Source: Morinoia aosen
Lineage: Eukaryota > Arthropoda > Malacostraca > Amphipoda > Talitridae
Assembly (NCBI GenBank): GCA_030386875.1
Contig: CM059560.1
Location: forward strand, 25,324,683 to 25,388,682
DNA: 64,000 bases
Reading direction: 5' to 3'
Positions 37,501 to 52,500 of this stretch are shown here, in pieces. Position 1 is the stretch's first letter, and every line of letters begins with the position of its first letter. The notes beneath the pieces were generated by a model that saw only the letters and a program-made list of their open reading frames with translations, was not told where the DNA came from and made no database searches. A program made the translations under genes and the position numbers.

Positions 37501-40500
37501 CAGTTGTGTATACATGGGAATTAGAACTCCCGAGGGAAAATGTGAGGGCCTAAGCTAAGAGATAGGTAGGCCTTTTTTTTGTTGATATAAAACGTTTTTG
37601 TTGTGTTAAGGACCATCTTTTTTCGGTTCGCTGCTGTCCTATTTTTCAGCACCGACTTCTTTCTTCTTCGAGTTTGATCTTGTTTCATACTCTTCTTTCT
37701 CAACTTACTGTTTCTTTGCCCTTTCTGCATTGATTCCGCGTTCCCTTCACTTCATTCTAAATGGTGCCTTCCTCCTTCCTCTCTTTGGATCACCTTAGTG
37801 GCGGATAGGGATGACAAAACTAACTAATGATCTAATCTTTATCATTTGTGATTTTTCTATTGATAATGAAGATCACAGCGCTCTCTTTTCCGAATATCCT
37901 CCACAGAGGCGAAGATGAAGTGAGTGATCTATTTGCGATACCCATTCAAATACAATAAACGTATGAATCGCTTAAATATTTCTTGTTTAAGTTGATTTTT
38001 TTCAGTTTTGATGAGGCGTAACACTAAATTGAGTGACAGTTATACCTCTCATGTGTTATGAAAAGAAATCCAGCCTCCAGTATGTAGTAAAATTTGTCTA
38101 CAGCGTCAAAGGAGAAATACAAGTTTTTCATTTTAATGTTTTCAGAAGTACTAATGAATGAGCTATTTTAAACAGTGAATCTGGGTTTAATTCAGATTTA
38201 AGGGAAATGATTCGGTAAATAAATATTTTTGTCGTTAAAGTTCAATATACTTGACAGAGATTGGCGGAGTCTAGTAAAAACGTGGACGACCTGCGAGGAG
38301 AGCTGGCGGGACTGGAGCCTGCGCTGAAGAAAACCTTCGAGAAGTGCGCGAGCTACACCACCGAGCTGGGCGAGCAGCGAGAGGTGGTGGCGCAACTCAG
38401 GGACCGTCTCGCGCAGCACCAGGAGAAAGTGAAGGTGGCGTAGTAGAAAACATCATAATCTTTGCATCACTGAAAAAATGTTAACTCTTTTTCGTTTTCT
38501 CTGCCTTTTTCCCTCGTTTTCATCAGTCTTTTCCCCTTGTTTTCACCGTCTTTTTTCCTTGTTTTTACCGTCTTTTTCCCTTGTTTTCGCTGTCTTTTTC
38601 CCTTGTTTTTACTGTCTCTCTCCCTTGTTTTCTCTGTCTTCTTCCTTGTTTTCTCTTTCTCTTTCCCTTCTTTTCTCTGTCTCTTTCCTTTCTTTTCTCT
38701 GTCTCTCTCTATCGGTAAGAGTGATGTTTCATTTTTCACCGTGTATAGAAGAAGGTAGTAAGAAGAAAATCAGTTCGAAAAAAAAATACTCGTCAAATTT
38801 TTATCATAAAATACAGTGAAGAATTGGGAGTTAATGCGCTATAAATTGCAATATTTTGCTTTATTTCATGACAAATCATGAAATTGAAATACGAAACAGA
38901 ATGTGCGCGTCTCATAATAAAAATTCTAACATCATGCTCTGTCGCTGTAACTCTGTAATTGCAACACAAGGCTGCAACAGTGAAAGGGGTATAGGAAGCT
39001 GTTCTTTTTAAGGCAGAGAGGAGGTCTTCGAGACACTCAAGAGAAGAAGGGAAAAGCAGGCATAATGCATGGGTGCACTCCTCAGCCTCTAAACTAGAAG
39101 ATTTTCTGACTATTTAAACGTGGAATATCATTAATTACGGTACCCGATTTTCAAATTTAGAACGGTGTTTACTAACGACTGGTCAGCATTTCATCTTGGA
39201 TATGTTGTGATGATAATTTAAAATGTAAGACTGTAAATATCAAAGAAATTGATTAATTTTAAATAAATTGTATAGCGTAAAATATTTGAAAACATCAAGA
39301 AAAGTAGTTTCTCCCATTTCCTTTACATTTGGATTTGAGTATTAAATTTTGAAGTATTTGAAGCATCAATCTACTGTACATGGTGATATTTAGAGTTAAG
39401 ATACAATTTTTAGCGCATCAACTATACATACCAGGACATTACTTGAACTTAAAGTTGAAAGCATTTTTGTAATATAAACCGTGAGGCATTGAATTGAAAT
39501 AAATTATTTGTGTTAATTATTCGTGTTAATTCTTTATTTAAAAAAATAAATCAGGAAGTCTCAGAGTGTAATGTGTCATCATTCACTCATGTTCCAATAC
39601 TCAATGAGAACACAGATTTTACCAATATGAAAACAACGGCCAAGACAACGTCAATAACGAAATTAATTTTTGCGCTCATCCACATGTGATGCACTGTTCA
39701 TCAGTTCAAAGTGAATGCTGAATTAAGGTGACATTGAAGTACAGTTTTTCTAAATATCACAGGACCAAGAGGAAATTGTATCGAAACAAACAGCAGAGGT
39801 GGCTGCCGACTTGAAGGCGGCCCTCGCAGTGGTGGAGGCCTCAGAAAAGGGCCTCAAAGGTCTTGATAAGAAAGACTTGAACGAGGTGCGGGCTCTGAGC
39901 AAGCCTCCCGAGCTGGTCGTCACCTGCCTCGAGCCTGTGTGCCTTCTTCTGGGTGTCAGGTGAGAGGCATTGCGACACCTGCCGACTGTGCGACCATCAT
40001 CACAGTTTTGAAAGTCTCAAAGTCTGGGTGTCAGGTCTAGGTTTCAGGTGAGATGCATTGCGATGCCCGTCGTGAAAGGGTTGCTGGAGCGCAAAAGAAA
40101 TCAATTGAGACAAGCTGTCAGCTCAGAAGCGGACTCAATTTGATGCATTTTTTCTAGTACAATACATTCCATGTCATCAATAAATCAGGTTATTAATTCA
40201 TAAATTGAATCATCTACCCTCGAAAGAACAAGTAGCCGAAGAAAATTCGTGAGTACGAAGACTAAAAGTATTATTCTAATAAAAGTATTATTCTAAGTAT
40301 TAATCTAATCCCAATTTTTAATGTTAATATCTTAGTAAATAGCAGAATACCCATCTCGTGAGGTGTTCATCCTGTCTTTGTCTCTCCGGATCTACAACTC
40401 TTGAAGTGTTGGCTGGCACCATTCTTACGTATGCATTCAAGTTTAGTTTTCTTTGCGCTCGTGTGATTTTGTTATCTATCAAAATACTATCTGTTTACTG

Positions 40501-43500
40501 CAAGGAATTAAAATTCGTTCGTAAGTAGGATATGTAAGGACCTTCAGTACTGTAGTTCACTTGCATTGGCAGGAGCCTAAATTTAACTCAAGAACAGCTT
40601 GTTTATAGGAAACTGTAACGTAAATAATACAGTTGATAATAGCAACACTCACGAATGTGGATAAAATATAATATACCTGACATGTATTAGATACATACTG
40701 GAAGAAGCATGGTATCGGTGCTTTAAAAGTCTTCTTCATAGCCTTAAAAAGCTTTATTGGATATCTAACGGCTAACAGCTCTAATGTGTTTTATTTTTTG
40801 TTTAATTTGTACCCTGATGTTTCTCCAAAGTTCACTTCCGAACGGCTGTTGCTTCCTCATTCTGATGTGTATGAAAAGCAGGTGCCAGTGCTTATCTAAT
40901 AAAGGTGAGGTATAGACACTGATCTGAGCAAAAACTTTCGAATGCCAAAAAAGTAAATTAAGCTCCGTATCTGGTAGGGAATCAGGGAAGCGGATAAACG
41001 TATTAACTTATAAGTATACATAACGTAATTGCTAAAGGTGGGCGTGTATTTCCCATTTTGATCAATAATTCTCTTAAGAATGAATTATTTTCAGACTTGA
41101 TTGGTCCTCAATGAAGACACTGCTCGGAGATGCATCCATGATAAAGCGGCTACTCGATATTGACAAGAATAACATCAACGATGCGCTGCTTCGCAAGCTT
41201 AAAAAATATTTAGAAATGCCCAAGTTTACGCCAGATGAGGTAAGTCTGTAGGGGTATGTATGAAGAAGCAATGTTTAACACTCCATAGTAATTTTTCGAT
41301 GCCTAAAAATATATTGTATCACATTATTTAATTACATCAACACCGCTGTTGGAAGATTTTAACGCGGATTGTTTTACGTTTGAAGCTCACATCGGCGAAC
41401 GACTTGCAGAGCGAGCGTTCCACACCTATGTTCTGCCGCTAATTTTTTAAAGCAAGCCTTTACCAAATGCTTATAGCAATATTTTCAGCCTGCTAAATTC
41501 ATTCTCAATTCATGTTTAGTAGCTTGCAAGAATGATAGAGTATATGGCAGTTACGAATCATCTCACATTTTAATTTCATTATTTTCATTACTTATGTCGT
41601 GACCCTCTTTATTTTATCTCGCTGAGGTCACGGTCTTCATTTTTCTCTGCCGTCATTCTTTGTTGCGATGCATGATATTTTCCATGTGATATTATTAGTC
41701 GTGACATTAAGATTATTCGTTACAATTCATATATTTTCTACTTGGTAATATCAAGGTAGCTGCCACCAATACATGGTTTCTGTATAAATATTTAATTCAA
41801 TCTTCGGTAAGCGTTACGAGCGGCTTAAGGCCATAAATTAACCGTGCATTCTAGCCGTGTTTCCTGGCTTCAAACATTATTACTTTCCTTCTGAATCATC
41901 ATGTCCTCTCCTCCTATTTATCTGAAGGTTATTAAAGACACAGGAACATCAAAGAAATTCGATATTGAACAAAGGAAATTATCAAGACATTAATCATCGA
42001 AAGTACGCAAGCTAATTGAACGCACGCGATCTGCGCATTCACATCCTAATATACTTAGAAGCGTGAGAGGGAACTGGGATTTGACATGAAATCAGAGGGA
42101 AACTTATCTTGAGATTTGGAGATCGGTCTCGCAGTCTGAATGTCGCCTGGCTGGCGCGCTGGAGCAAGGTCGCCATGTTTGGTTGAGGGCAGAGAGACCA
42201 GGTTGATGGCTGGGGCTATGCCGACAGTTAGCAGTCTAGGTTGACAATCTCTAATTTACGTTATTGGCACTGCAGTTGAGTATTTTTGAAGTTAATCACT
42301 TTCGAGCGAATGAGGGCACAGATATTCTAGGATTGCTTTGAGTAGTGAATTTAAGAGGCAAGCCTCGGCCCAACTGGACCAAGGTAGAGGAACAAACTCG
42401 TATGCGGCTGCTTGTGATCGTGTTCTCGCCTCAACTGCCGCTCTCCCTCCGGCAACCGCGTCTGGCGTCCCCTTGAGGTGCCAAGTTTGAATAACGACCT
42501 AACAAGGTTACCAATAAGAACGTGATACATCCCTACTATCAAATAGAAAACATACATCATTAACCTTACCCTCATTACTATATAAAAATCCCCACAAAAC
42601 AATGTTAAACATATTAATTAAAGCAAATGAAGACATCCGTTGAGGTTCTTAGCATCTTCCGTTAGCGTCTTCGTTCATTACGCGTATCGACGACGTCTGG
42701 GCGTTGTTCTTGACGAGTCGACTGTTCTAGGACGTAACGTTGCAATGTTTTCTCGCAGAAATCAGGCTTAATATTTGGTCTTTTGAATCATTTATGAATA
42801 AGTCGTTGGCCGGACGATTATTCAGATCCTTAGCGATATTCCTTACACAGTTATGCGGAGAAGCATGACACTTATGTAAACGAACAATTTCGAAAAAAAA
42901 CAATATTGCTTACTACAAAGTAACTGGACCTAATAAACTGTTTAATACTATAATGCTTATTTTTAAAACCTCTCAAACAATTACCAAAATGAAATTTGAA
43001 TGAAAGGAAAACTTACTAATATTTAACAGCTTGAGAATAAATATTTAGGCGTTGAAATTCTCACGAAATAGCTTTCGTAAAATAGCAATGGCTTCCTTTT
43101 ACCTTCTCTAGTTTATTTTTATCAAAAGTACTTTTGCCCCTCTAGATGGGAAAAGTGTCGCGGCCTTGCCGGGTGCTCTGCGTGTGGCTGTTCGCTTTGG
43201 ACCGCTACTCACACGCCCTTGTCTTGCTCCAGCCCAAGAAACTGAGGTAATGCTGATGCTTATGTAAACCTGTGCTCTAGATCAATCGTGTCTCTGCTGT
43301 GGAGTGTTTCGCTCCAATTTACTTGCAGGACATGAAGCGTAGTATGCGGTCTACTGAAAAAAGATTAACGTAGTTTACATTGACGTTCCCCCGCAGTTTT
43401 TCTGCGGGGAAATATTCTAACAGCAACGACAAATCTGGAAAGAAATATGGTTCATTGAGGATTGAAGTCATGATTTCTGCTCCTTTTATTATGTATTTCA

Positions 43501-46500
43501 AAGAGACTTATATATACTTGAATAGTAACTTTTATTTCAGCCGACATTGGTCTTGTGTTCGCTATAAGCCCTAAAACTCAATTTATGTGAATAAGGGGAA
43601 CATTTACGACCATATTTGTTAGAGTTCTCAAGTATTTGCCAAATGCCATTTTAGTTATGAGTCCCTCCAGCAAGTCATTAGTTGCAAATGAAGATGAAAC
43701 AGGTTTTTTATTCATATCATGATTTTATTTAACCCTTATCTTCTCCGTTGCTCAACTCGATAGCAAGAGAACTACTGTGAGCTACCAATACTGATAAAAG
43801 GACCTGAATTGTGAACTGGCTGCCCAAGCTGAGAGTTAGGTAGGCTTTCTTTTTGTTCAAATAAAATGTCTTTTTGTCATGCTTAGGACCACCTTTTTCG
43901 GTTCACTGCTGGCCTGTCTTTCAGTTTACCTAATACTTTTTTCTTTGACTTTTATCTTGTTTTATAAATTTCTTTCTCGACTTACTGTTTTTATGCAACT
44001 TCTGCAATGGTTCCGAGTCCAATACTAAATTATCTCCATACTAAATGATGCTTTCTTCCTTCCTCTCGTGGTAACTTTTTTTTGCGATTAGGGGAGCCCA
44101 ACTAATATCTAATCTAATCTAATCTGCAGACTGGCTGAGGCGGAGCGAGATCTCAGCGCACTTCTGCTGCAGCAGCGCCAGCTTCAACAACAGCTGGGTG
44201 AGGCTCCCGGTGTCATCCGTCAACTCCGTCAGCTTTATTCACCGCAATAGATTTCAGAATCATTTGACCTTTATATCCGAATATTTTGGTAAGATAGTTT
44301 TAAGAATTTGTTTATTTTTACCTGAAGCCCTTGAGGCTTCACTTAAAATAATATTAGTTTTTAAGCAATAATGTAACTTTCTCATGACTTCCACACCTTA
44401 ACTCCCGATACTTTTGAAAATATCGTTGTAGGTTGACTAGGTCTCACTTTGATCAATCTTCTAGCTTTATAATAATATCAAAGCTTAATAAAATTTGAAG
44501 CTATTAGGATGGTTGTGCATACATTTAGTATAGACAATCGAAAGAGCTTCAATCACAGTTCTTAAGAACAATTACAGTTCATTTGACAAGTCCAATTTTG
44601 TTTTCACATTCGGTTCCATTAAGCCCGTATAACGTGACTACACCCTGTTCCATGAACCAGGAGAAGGGGAGCGTCAGCTGGGAGAGCTGCAGTCGCACTA
44701 TGAAGAGAGCGTCAGCACCCGGCAGCAGCTGGAGGCAGGGATCAGGTCGGCGACGGCGCGGCTGCAGCGCTGCACGCGCCTCACCACCGTCCTGGCCGAC
44801 GAGGAGGCGAGGTGGCGTCGGGAGCTGGCCGTGAGTCTAGCCTGCCTCCGCTCTCGACGTCCTATTTGTCGTGGTGGTTCATGTAAGGTAGTTGAGCGAA
44901 ATGGGAGTGCCTTTCAGTATGGTTTTTCTGATGAAATTCGCGAATTAAATAGAGGTACGAAGAGAAATGGAAACAAGTCTAATTTAGTGACTGTTGGGAT
45001 GAGTCAGTGGTTCAAGAGAATGTAGTTTGGCCACTTATATTAATATATTTGCATTATATATAATAGCATTCTGAGATATTTGAGAAAGCTGAAATTTTCC
45101 ACCTGACGTTCTGGTACTCTTCCATTTTTCACATTCTTATATAAAAATCGAACTTCGCCAGTATTCCCACTCATACGACTGTTCTTACATAATGAATTGT
45201 AATCTATTTTGGTTAATTAAAATGCATGAGCGTTATAGTGATAAGTTGACATGAGTGATAGTGTACCACACATTGTGGATTGATCGTCCGAGAAATTGAA
45301 TTGGGATGGAATGAAAGTTAATCCCATGGAGGTGCGGCAAGGGTGGAGGCAAGAGCACAATCGTGGGTCCGTTTAGTTTGAAACTCCACCGAGTTCATAG
45401 CGATGTTGGCTGTAATTGAGTGGAAGTGAATGAACCATAAATGTGAAAATTAGCAAGTAAGGTTAAGATAAACTAGTGTAGGGCAGGTACGTTATAGAAT
45501 TAGAGGAGTTGTTTGGTAGAGAATTTATGATTGTTGTAAATTACGGCACTATTTGTAGCAATGTTGAAGTCCTACTACGATGGGAGTTTGATATGCTATT
45601 TCAATTTCTCTGAGTCATAAAGTGTCTTTCTGTATCTACACACTTTTCCTTGTGCATATTATCAGGAATACTGATTTAAACACATAAGTGGTGTTTAAAC
45701 CATGATGTTTCAGTGTACTTTGATCGTCTTTATGAAATGCTTTTCGTTGCGTTATGATACGTTGAAGATCAGAAGAAGAAGAAGAAAACGGACCAATGAC
45801 ATGCGTTTTGCCTCGTGGGGTCTTTTCCATTGCCAGTTTCGCCTTTTTTTGAATAACATCATTCCTTTTTCGCCCATGTTTGCCATAGTCATTTGATCCC
45901 GTTGATATTGTGGCGCCATTGATTTCGTTTTTTCATTTAATTTTTTCAACATTCCTGAATGAGCTGAATCGTATTATTTCTCAATTCAACAGGCCCTTAT
46001 ACAATGACATATTAAAATGCGGTGACTTCAATTATGATCTACTGAAACATGAAAGCTATGAACCAATCTCTAATTTCCTAACTACCTTTCAGTCTCAATC
46101 CTTCCTTCCGATCATTACAAAGCCTACACGAATAACCTCAGAGTGTGCTACGCTGCTTGACAATATTTTTACGACAGACCCAAGTGATTTTCTTGCTGGA
46201 ATAATTACTTCTGACTCATCAGATCACTTCCCAGTTTTTCTTATTAAGAAAAATGTCTATATTGCTTGCACCAAGGCACGGGCTGAAGCTTACTCATATC
46301 GTAAAATAAACGAATCAAATCTTGAAGAAATGCGCACCGTTCTATAAGAATCAATGCATACATTGCACATCTTTCAACAAAAAAATAATGCTACGAGCAT
46401 TGATGAAGCAGTAGTAAAGTTAACTGAAACTATAATGACCGCATACAATCAGTGTTGCCCAATTGTAACTCGTACAGTTACCCCTAAAAATAAACAAAAG

Positions 46501-49500
46501 CCCTGGATCACTAGAGACATCGTGATAAATATAAAGAAACGTCAAGCGTACCTAGCCCTCCTTTACGAAGGGCGAATATCTAGAGAAACATATAACCGAT
46601 TCAGAAACTATGTAGCAAACCAGATAAAAACATCAAAAAAGAACTACTTTACGCTCAAGTTTACTCAATTCAAAACTGACGTTAAAAGACTTGGCATCTC
46701 CTTAACTCTTGCTGTAAATCGAATAATGCTATAAAAAGAAAATTGAATATATTATTCAAGATAATGTAAAATACCATGAGAAGAAAGAAATTGCTAATCT
46801 CTTTAACAACTTCTTCGTAAACGTAGGGAAAACTATAGCTGATGGTATTCCAAGTGAACCTACTGATCACATTGAATTTATGGATCATATCCGAGAACCC
46901 AACTCCTTTTTCTTTACGCCTACAAACTCCTCCGATGTAATTACGTGCATAAACAACATGAAAAATAAATCGAGTGGGTTACAAACGTTTCCGACTAAAG
47001 TATTTGAAGTTATTGCTGACATTGTAGCCCCGCTGATTTCAAATATTATTAACCAGTCTCTCTCACTAGGCACTTTCCCGAACTCCCTCAAAGTTGCTAG
47101 AGTAACCCCTATCTTCAAGAGTGGTGAAAAAACCTGTGTAAACAATTATCGACCTATCTCCGTACTACCAATTATTAGCAAAGTATTCGAAAAGATTGTG
47201 TATAAAAAAGTGTACTCTTATTTTGAACAAAAATCATTTCTTTACGATAAACAATACGGCTTTCGCTCTAAAAAATCATCAACACAGGCTATATTAAATC
47301 ATTTACAATTCCTCTATTCTAATATAGATGAAGAAAAGCCTGTCATCTCTGTATTTCTTGACTTTCGAAAAGCATTTGATTGTGTGGACCATAAAATACT
47401 ACTCTCGAAACTACATTGTTATGGCATTCGAGGGAGTGGAAATTTCACTGTTCCCTTTACCAATTTTACTGGCATCGAAATTAGTGAAAAGATTATCATA
47501 GGTTTTTCGAGTATATCTTTCTTTTTTCGTGTATTGGGAACAAATAAGTCGAGACAAGGATTTGATACAGGTTACTCGTGCCTAGGTGCGGGTATCCAGC
47601 CCACCCGCACCTTCCCGTGGTGATGCTGTTATTATACCCGCTTGACAACTCTTGTTGGTCGTCACTTGTATTTGGATAGTGAATTGGTTATTGTAAGTGT
47701 TATCAAAACTCACTATCGCGGGTAGAACCAACGCGGGGGGCGCTTAGGGCACCACGGTGCTCTAGGTCAATATATTTATTCATATCAGTTTGTGCGTTCT
47801 GAATCTAAAATTAAGGTTGTAGGTTTGTAACCTACGTGTTTTGTTGCCTATTGGTGTTCGAGTTGTGTTCTGTTTGTGTGCGTAAATCTTATTCTTGTGA
47901 GCAACATTATAAATACACGTCCCGGTCCTAGAGGCCTCCAGCCTCTAAGACCGGTGACCATGGGAGGGGTAGTAGGGGTTCGCGGTCGGCAACTAACCGA
48001 GGCCGCCCTGTGAACAACATAAAACTAACAAATACCAACAACGATGAAACTTCCTCGCAGCAAGCTGGTGTCAAAACCATCAGGACGCCAATCAGCAGAA
48101 CAAATCAGCGCCAAGTGAGTGGCAGCTTCGCGACTTCATCGGTGCCTTCTGGGGCAGTGGTGGGGAGTGCGGCGAGTGGCGACGCGTCGCGGGGAGCGGT
48201 TGCAGAGCGAGTGGGAAGATTGGAGGAGAGGGTCAGCGAGCTGACACAATGCCTGAGCAATGTGAGCCACGATGGAGGTGCTACCGGAACACTAACATTT
48301 AACAAGGAGCCCTCTACAGCCACAGTGGAAGAAAGGATCGAAAAGTTGGAACAAGCCATCGGCAGATTGGTCGAGGTGGCGTCAGCTGCGTCTTCCCCAG
48401 AGAAGCCAAAGAATCTCGGACGTCCTGCAAGACCTCCGAAACAGAAATATGTTCCACTTGATATGATGAATCTTCCGCCCCCAACTACGTTTACTCGATT
48501 TTACACCATGAAATTTACACCCGAGACAAAACGCGCAATCGATCCGTATACTGTAAAAGCAGTAATCTCAAATACAACCAATTTCCCCCCCAAATCTATC
48601 ACAACGAGCGAAAGGGAAAGCTTCACAGTCGAGGCGAAAGATGGCGTACAAGGACAGCGCCTGCTATCCATCACTAACATAAATGGCACGCCGTGTGAAG
48701 TTTTCCCCCATCCAAAACTAAATACATCAAAAGGGATCATCTACATTAATGAATATAATGTTGATAATTTTGAAGAATTTGCCTCAGGGCTCAAAGAGAA
48801 CTATGACATTAAAGATGTCATAGATGCCACCTTTATCAAAACAAAACGCGAACAAACCAGCGCGCTAATTTGGAGTTCAACTCTGAGAAGCCCCCGGAAT
48901 ATATTTACATACCAGGCGAACGATCTGACACCCGTGTTTATCCATACCTAGATAAACCAATGCACTGTTCAAATTGCCAGCAGTACGGACACACAAAAAA
49001 ACGCTGCAGCAAACCAACCACATGCGCCAGATGCGGAACAACCGGACACACCTTGGATCAGTGCATCGAGACGCAGGCCGTATGCCTTCACTGCCAGGGG
49101 CCGCACTTTGTTAAAAGCAAAACTTGACCTAAACAAATTGAAGAAGAACAAATCTTAGCCATACAAAACAACCAAAAAGTAGGCAAACGCCGGGCTAGGC
49201 AGCTGTTCCATAACCCTCAGGACAACGCCGTTCAACCCGCCAGGACTTTTGTCTCACACTACCAGTGCATCATGGATCCAAATAAGAAGCGGAAACTTTC
49301 GCCTTGGATATTGGAAAGAAGCTTAGAACGCGAGCTTGGACAAAAGCCGACAAAGATAACCACCCAAGGCCCAAACACATTTGTAATAGAAATAACGGAT
49401 AAAAGCCCAAACAACAATACCTGCAACGTGACATCCCTCAATGGCATCCCAGTCACCATCTCAGAACACCCTCATTTCAACGCAGCTAAAGGGCTAGTGT

Positions 49501-52500
49501 TTCTGTATGAGTTTGACTTAGCATCCTTCGATACCTTCCGCGCAGGAATCATGGCGGACCACGGACTAAAAGATGCAGTTAAAGCTTCCTGGATCAAACC
49601 AAAAAATCCATTTGCACAACCGCTTCTGCTCACATTCCGACAAGATCTCCCCGACTTCCTGACCATACCTGGGGAGCAAGCAAAAACTAAAGTCTACCCC
49701 TACATCCCACGCCCAATGCTCTGAAAAAAGTGCCTCACATATGGCCATACTAAGAAACGGTGTACAAGCGAAGTTGCAACCTGCGCCAGATGCAACACTA
49801 CCAACCACAGTTCCGAGGACTGCACAAGCGTCCAAATCGAATGCCACCATTGCAATCAAGACCATTACAGCGGTTCATACAAGTGCCCTGAATTCAAATA
49901 CCAACAAGAAATCATCACCACTCAACATAAAGACAAACTCAGCAGAGCCCAGGCCAAGCAAAAAGTAGATTCTTCATTCCCTAGGCTCCAATATACGTTC
50001 GCTGACGCTGTACGCCGCGAGACCCCGCAGCCTTCACCTGATCCCGCGCCCACAGCGGACCTTTTGGAGAGCGTGGATGATCATGCCATCGTACCTACAG
50101 CACCGGATAACAACGTGCGGAGAAAACGTAAAAACTCAGATGAACTAGAACAACCAACCGAAAAGAAACAACTCTCCGAGGCAGTGTGCGCGGACCCAGC
50201 TGGTGGCGGGGGGCTTCCTGCACACGTACAAGTGGTCTCAGACTACGACTCGGCCATGAGTGACAGCGAAATCACCAGTGAAAACAACCCGGCTGTCAGA
50301 AGTGAAACAAAGAAGACCTACGAACAGTATCAACAATATAACCAATCTCCACATCCTTAAACGGACATGACTCACATTTTACAGTGGAACTGTCAAGGCA
50401 TACGGGCAAAGAAGGATGAACTGCTAGATCTCATACAACGCTATAACCCTACCGTCATAGCGCTATAGGAGACTAAACTCTGGCATAATTCTACGTTCTC
50501 CATTCCGCATTACACTTTGATTGCAAAACACGGCCACTACAATTTCACCCCTCATGGAGGAGTAGGATTATTAGTCCACGAGTCCATACCTTTCCAGCAA
50601 GTTGTAGTAACATCAGACCTCCAAGTGATCGCTGCCACCGTGCAACTATCCAGACCAGTCACAGTGGTCTCTCTTTACTCATCGAGAAGCCATAACCTGA
50701 CAATCACCGCTCTACGCGATTTGCTCACACAACACAGCTGCCCTCGCCAGTACTCCTGATGGGAGACTTCAATGCCTACAGCGTTGCGTGGGGATGCAGA
50801 AGGAGCGATGCTCGAGGCCAAATAGTAGAAGAATTCATAAACGAGCACAACCTTTCACTTCTGAATACCGGATCTCCAACTCGAATATCCTACAGTTCTG
50901 AGCCCGCAATAGACTTAACGTTTGCCTCCCCCCGTTTGAGTGCTGATTTGGTGTGGGCTACTTGCGACTCTCCAGAGGACAGTGACCACTGCCCCATCAT
51001 CACGAAAATAATGGGCCAACAACTGTATGAACCGAACCGAACGATATGGAATATAAAGAAGGCAGACTGGTCGTATTATGAGAACCACCCTCAATGGGAT
51101 GAAATGCTAATTCCCGAGCAGGCAACGTGCGAGGAAGCTCTCGACCTATTCTCAAACAAAATTATGGCTATTGCTTCCGATTGTATCCCCACCATAGTAC
51201 TCTCCACTGCCCGCTTCCCAAAGCCGTACTGGAGCGCAAAACTCACCCAAACACGCCTTATTCGAGAGCAATTTTACCAAAAATATCGCCAACTGAAAAC
51301 CCCGCAGAACGCTTTGCGCTGGAAGAGAGCCAGAGCGATACACCGGAATCTTCCAAGAGATGAAAAGCGAAAGGCGTGGATTACCTTCGCCAACAAATTT
51401 TCCCAGCGCACACCTCTCTCTACGGTCTATGAAAATATACGAAAAATAAAAGGTCGGTCGCAGCGAAATATAGCAATCCTCCGCGAAAATAATTCGATAT
51501 ATTCGACGATCCCTGACATAGCAAATAAGCTTGCAGAAACCTTTAGCAATACTAGCAGTGCCGCAAACTACAGCGCCGACTTCAGGCATGAAAAACAAAA
51601 GGCAGAACTTGCCAGACTCGACTTCTCATCAATGAACGACGAGGACTACAACCAACCTTTCTCTTTAGCCGAACTCAAAACTGCCCTGTGTGCCACCAAA
51701 GATACCTCACCCGGTAAAGATAAAATACTCTACAAAATGCTGAAGCACCTCCCTGAAAAAAGCAAACTTGATTTATTATCCGTATACAACAAGTTCTGGC
51801 TGCATGGATACTTTCCTCAGATCTGGCGGGAGGCAATCATTATACCTTTCCCAAAACCTGGTAAAACTCCGCACTCACCCCAGAACTATAGACCAATTGC
51901 ATTGACCAGCTGCGTTTGCAAAACCCTTGAACGCCTAATCAACAATAGACTCTACGATTACTGCGACATGCACGGCCTGCTCAACAACATCCAGTGTGGC
52001 GGTCGTCGAAATCGGTCAACAACCGACCACCTCATCCGCCTAGAAACAACAATTAGAAGAGCTTTTGCTCACGAAGAACACTTTGTAAGCGTTTTCTTCG
52101 ATTTACAAAAAGCCTACGACACCACCTGGAGACATGGAATCATCAGGGATCTCCATAACATGGGCCTACGAGGTAGGCTCCCGCTATACATTCAACAATT
52201 TCTTCGCAATCGTACTTTTAGAGTGTCACTTAACAATCACCTGTCAGACCCTTTCCCTCAAGAAGAAGGAGTCCCAAAAGGTTCGGTTCTCTCGGTCACC
52301 CTATTTATAATAAAAATGAACAACATCCTCAACCACATCCCCAGCGGCTCCAGATACCATGTATCTCTTTTTGTGGATGACCTTCAGGTGGGATATAGGC
52401 ATCGGGACCTCAACGTCATCCAACTCAAGCTACAGCACTGCATCGATCGTGTCGTCACGTGGGCCCAACTAAATGGATTTACCTTCTCAAAAGAAAAATC

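Noticed and set aside
38467..38819. Low-complexity Phe/Leu/Ser or Lys/Arg frames on both strands
   Set aside because: They result from the pyrimidine-rich minisatellite.
50757..50761. Overlapping TGATG as a termination-reinitiation site in LINE B
   Set aside because: The endonuclease domain runs across this point in related elements, so a frameshift in one ORF2 explains it more simply.
51152..51598. 148-codon minus-strand frame
   Set aside because: It is an antisense shadow of LINE B ORF2, with no domain of its own.
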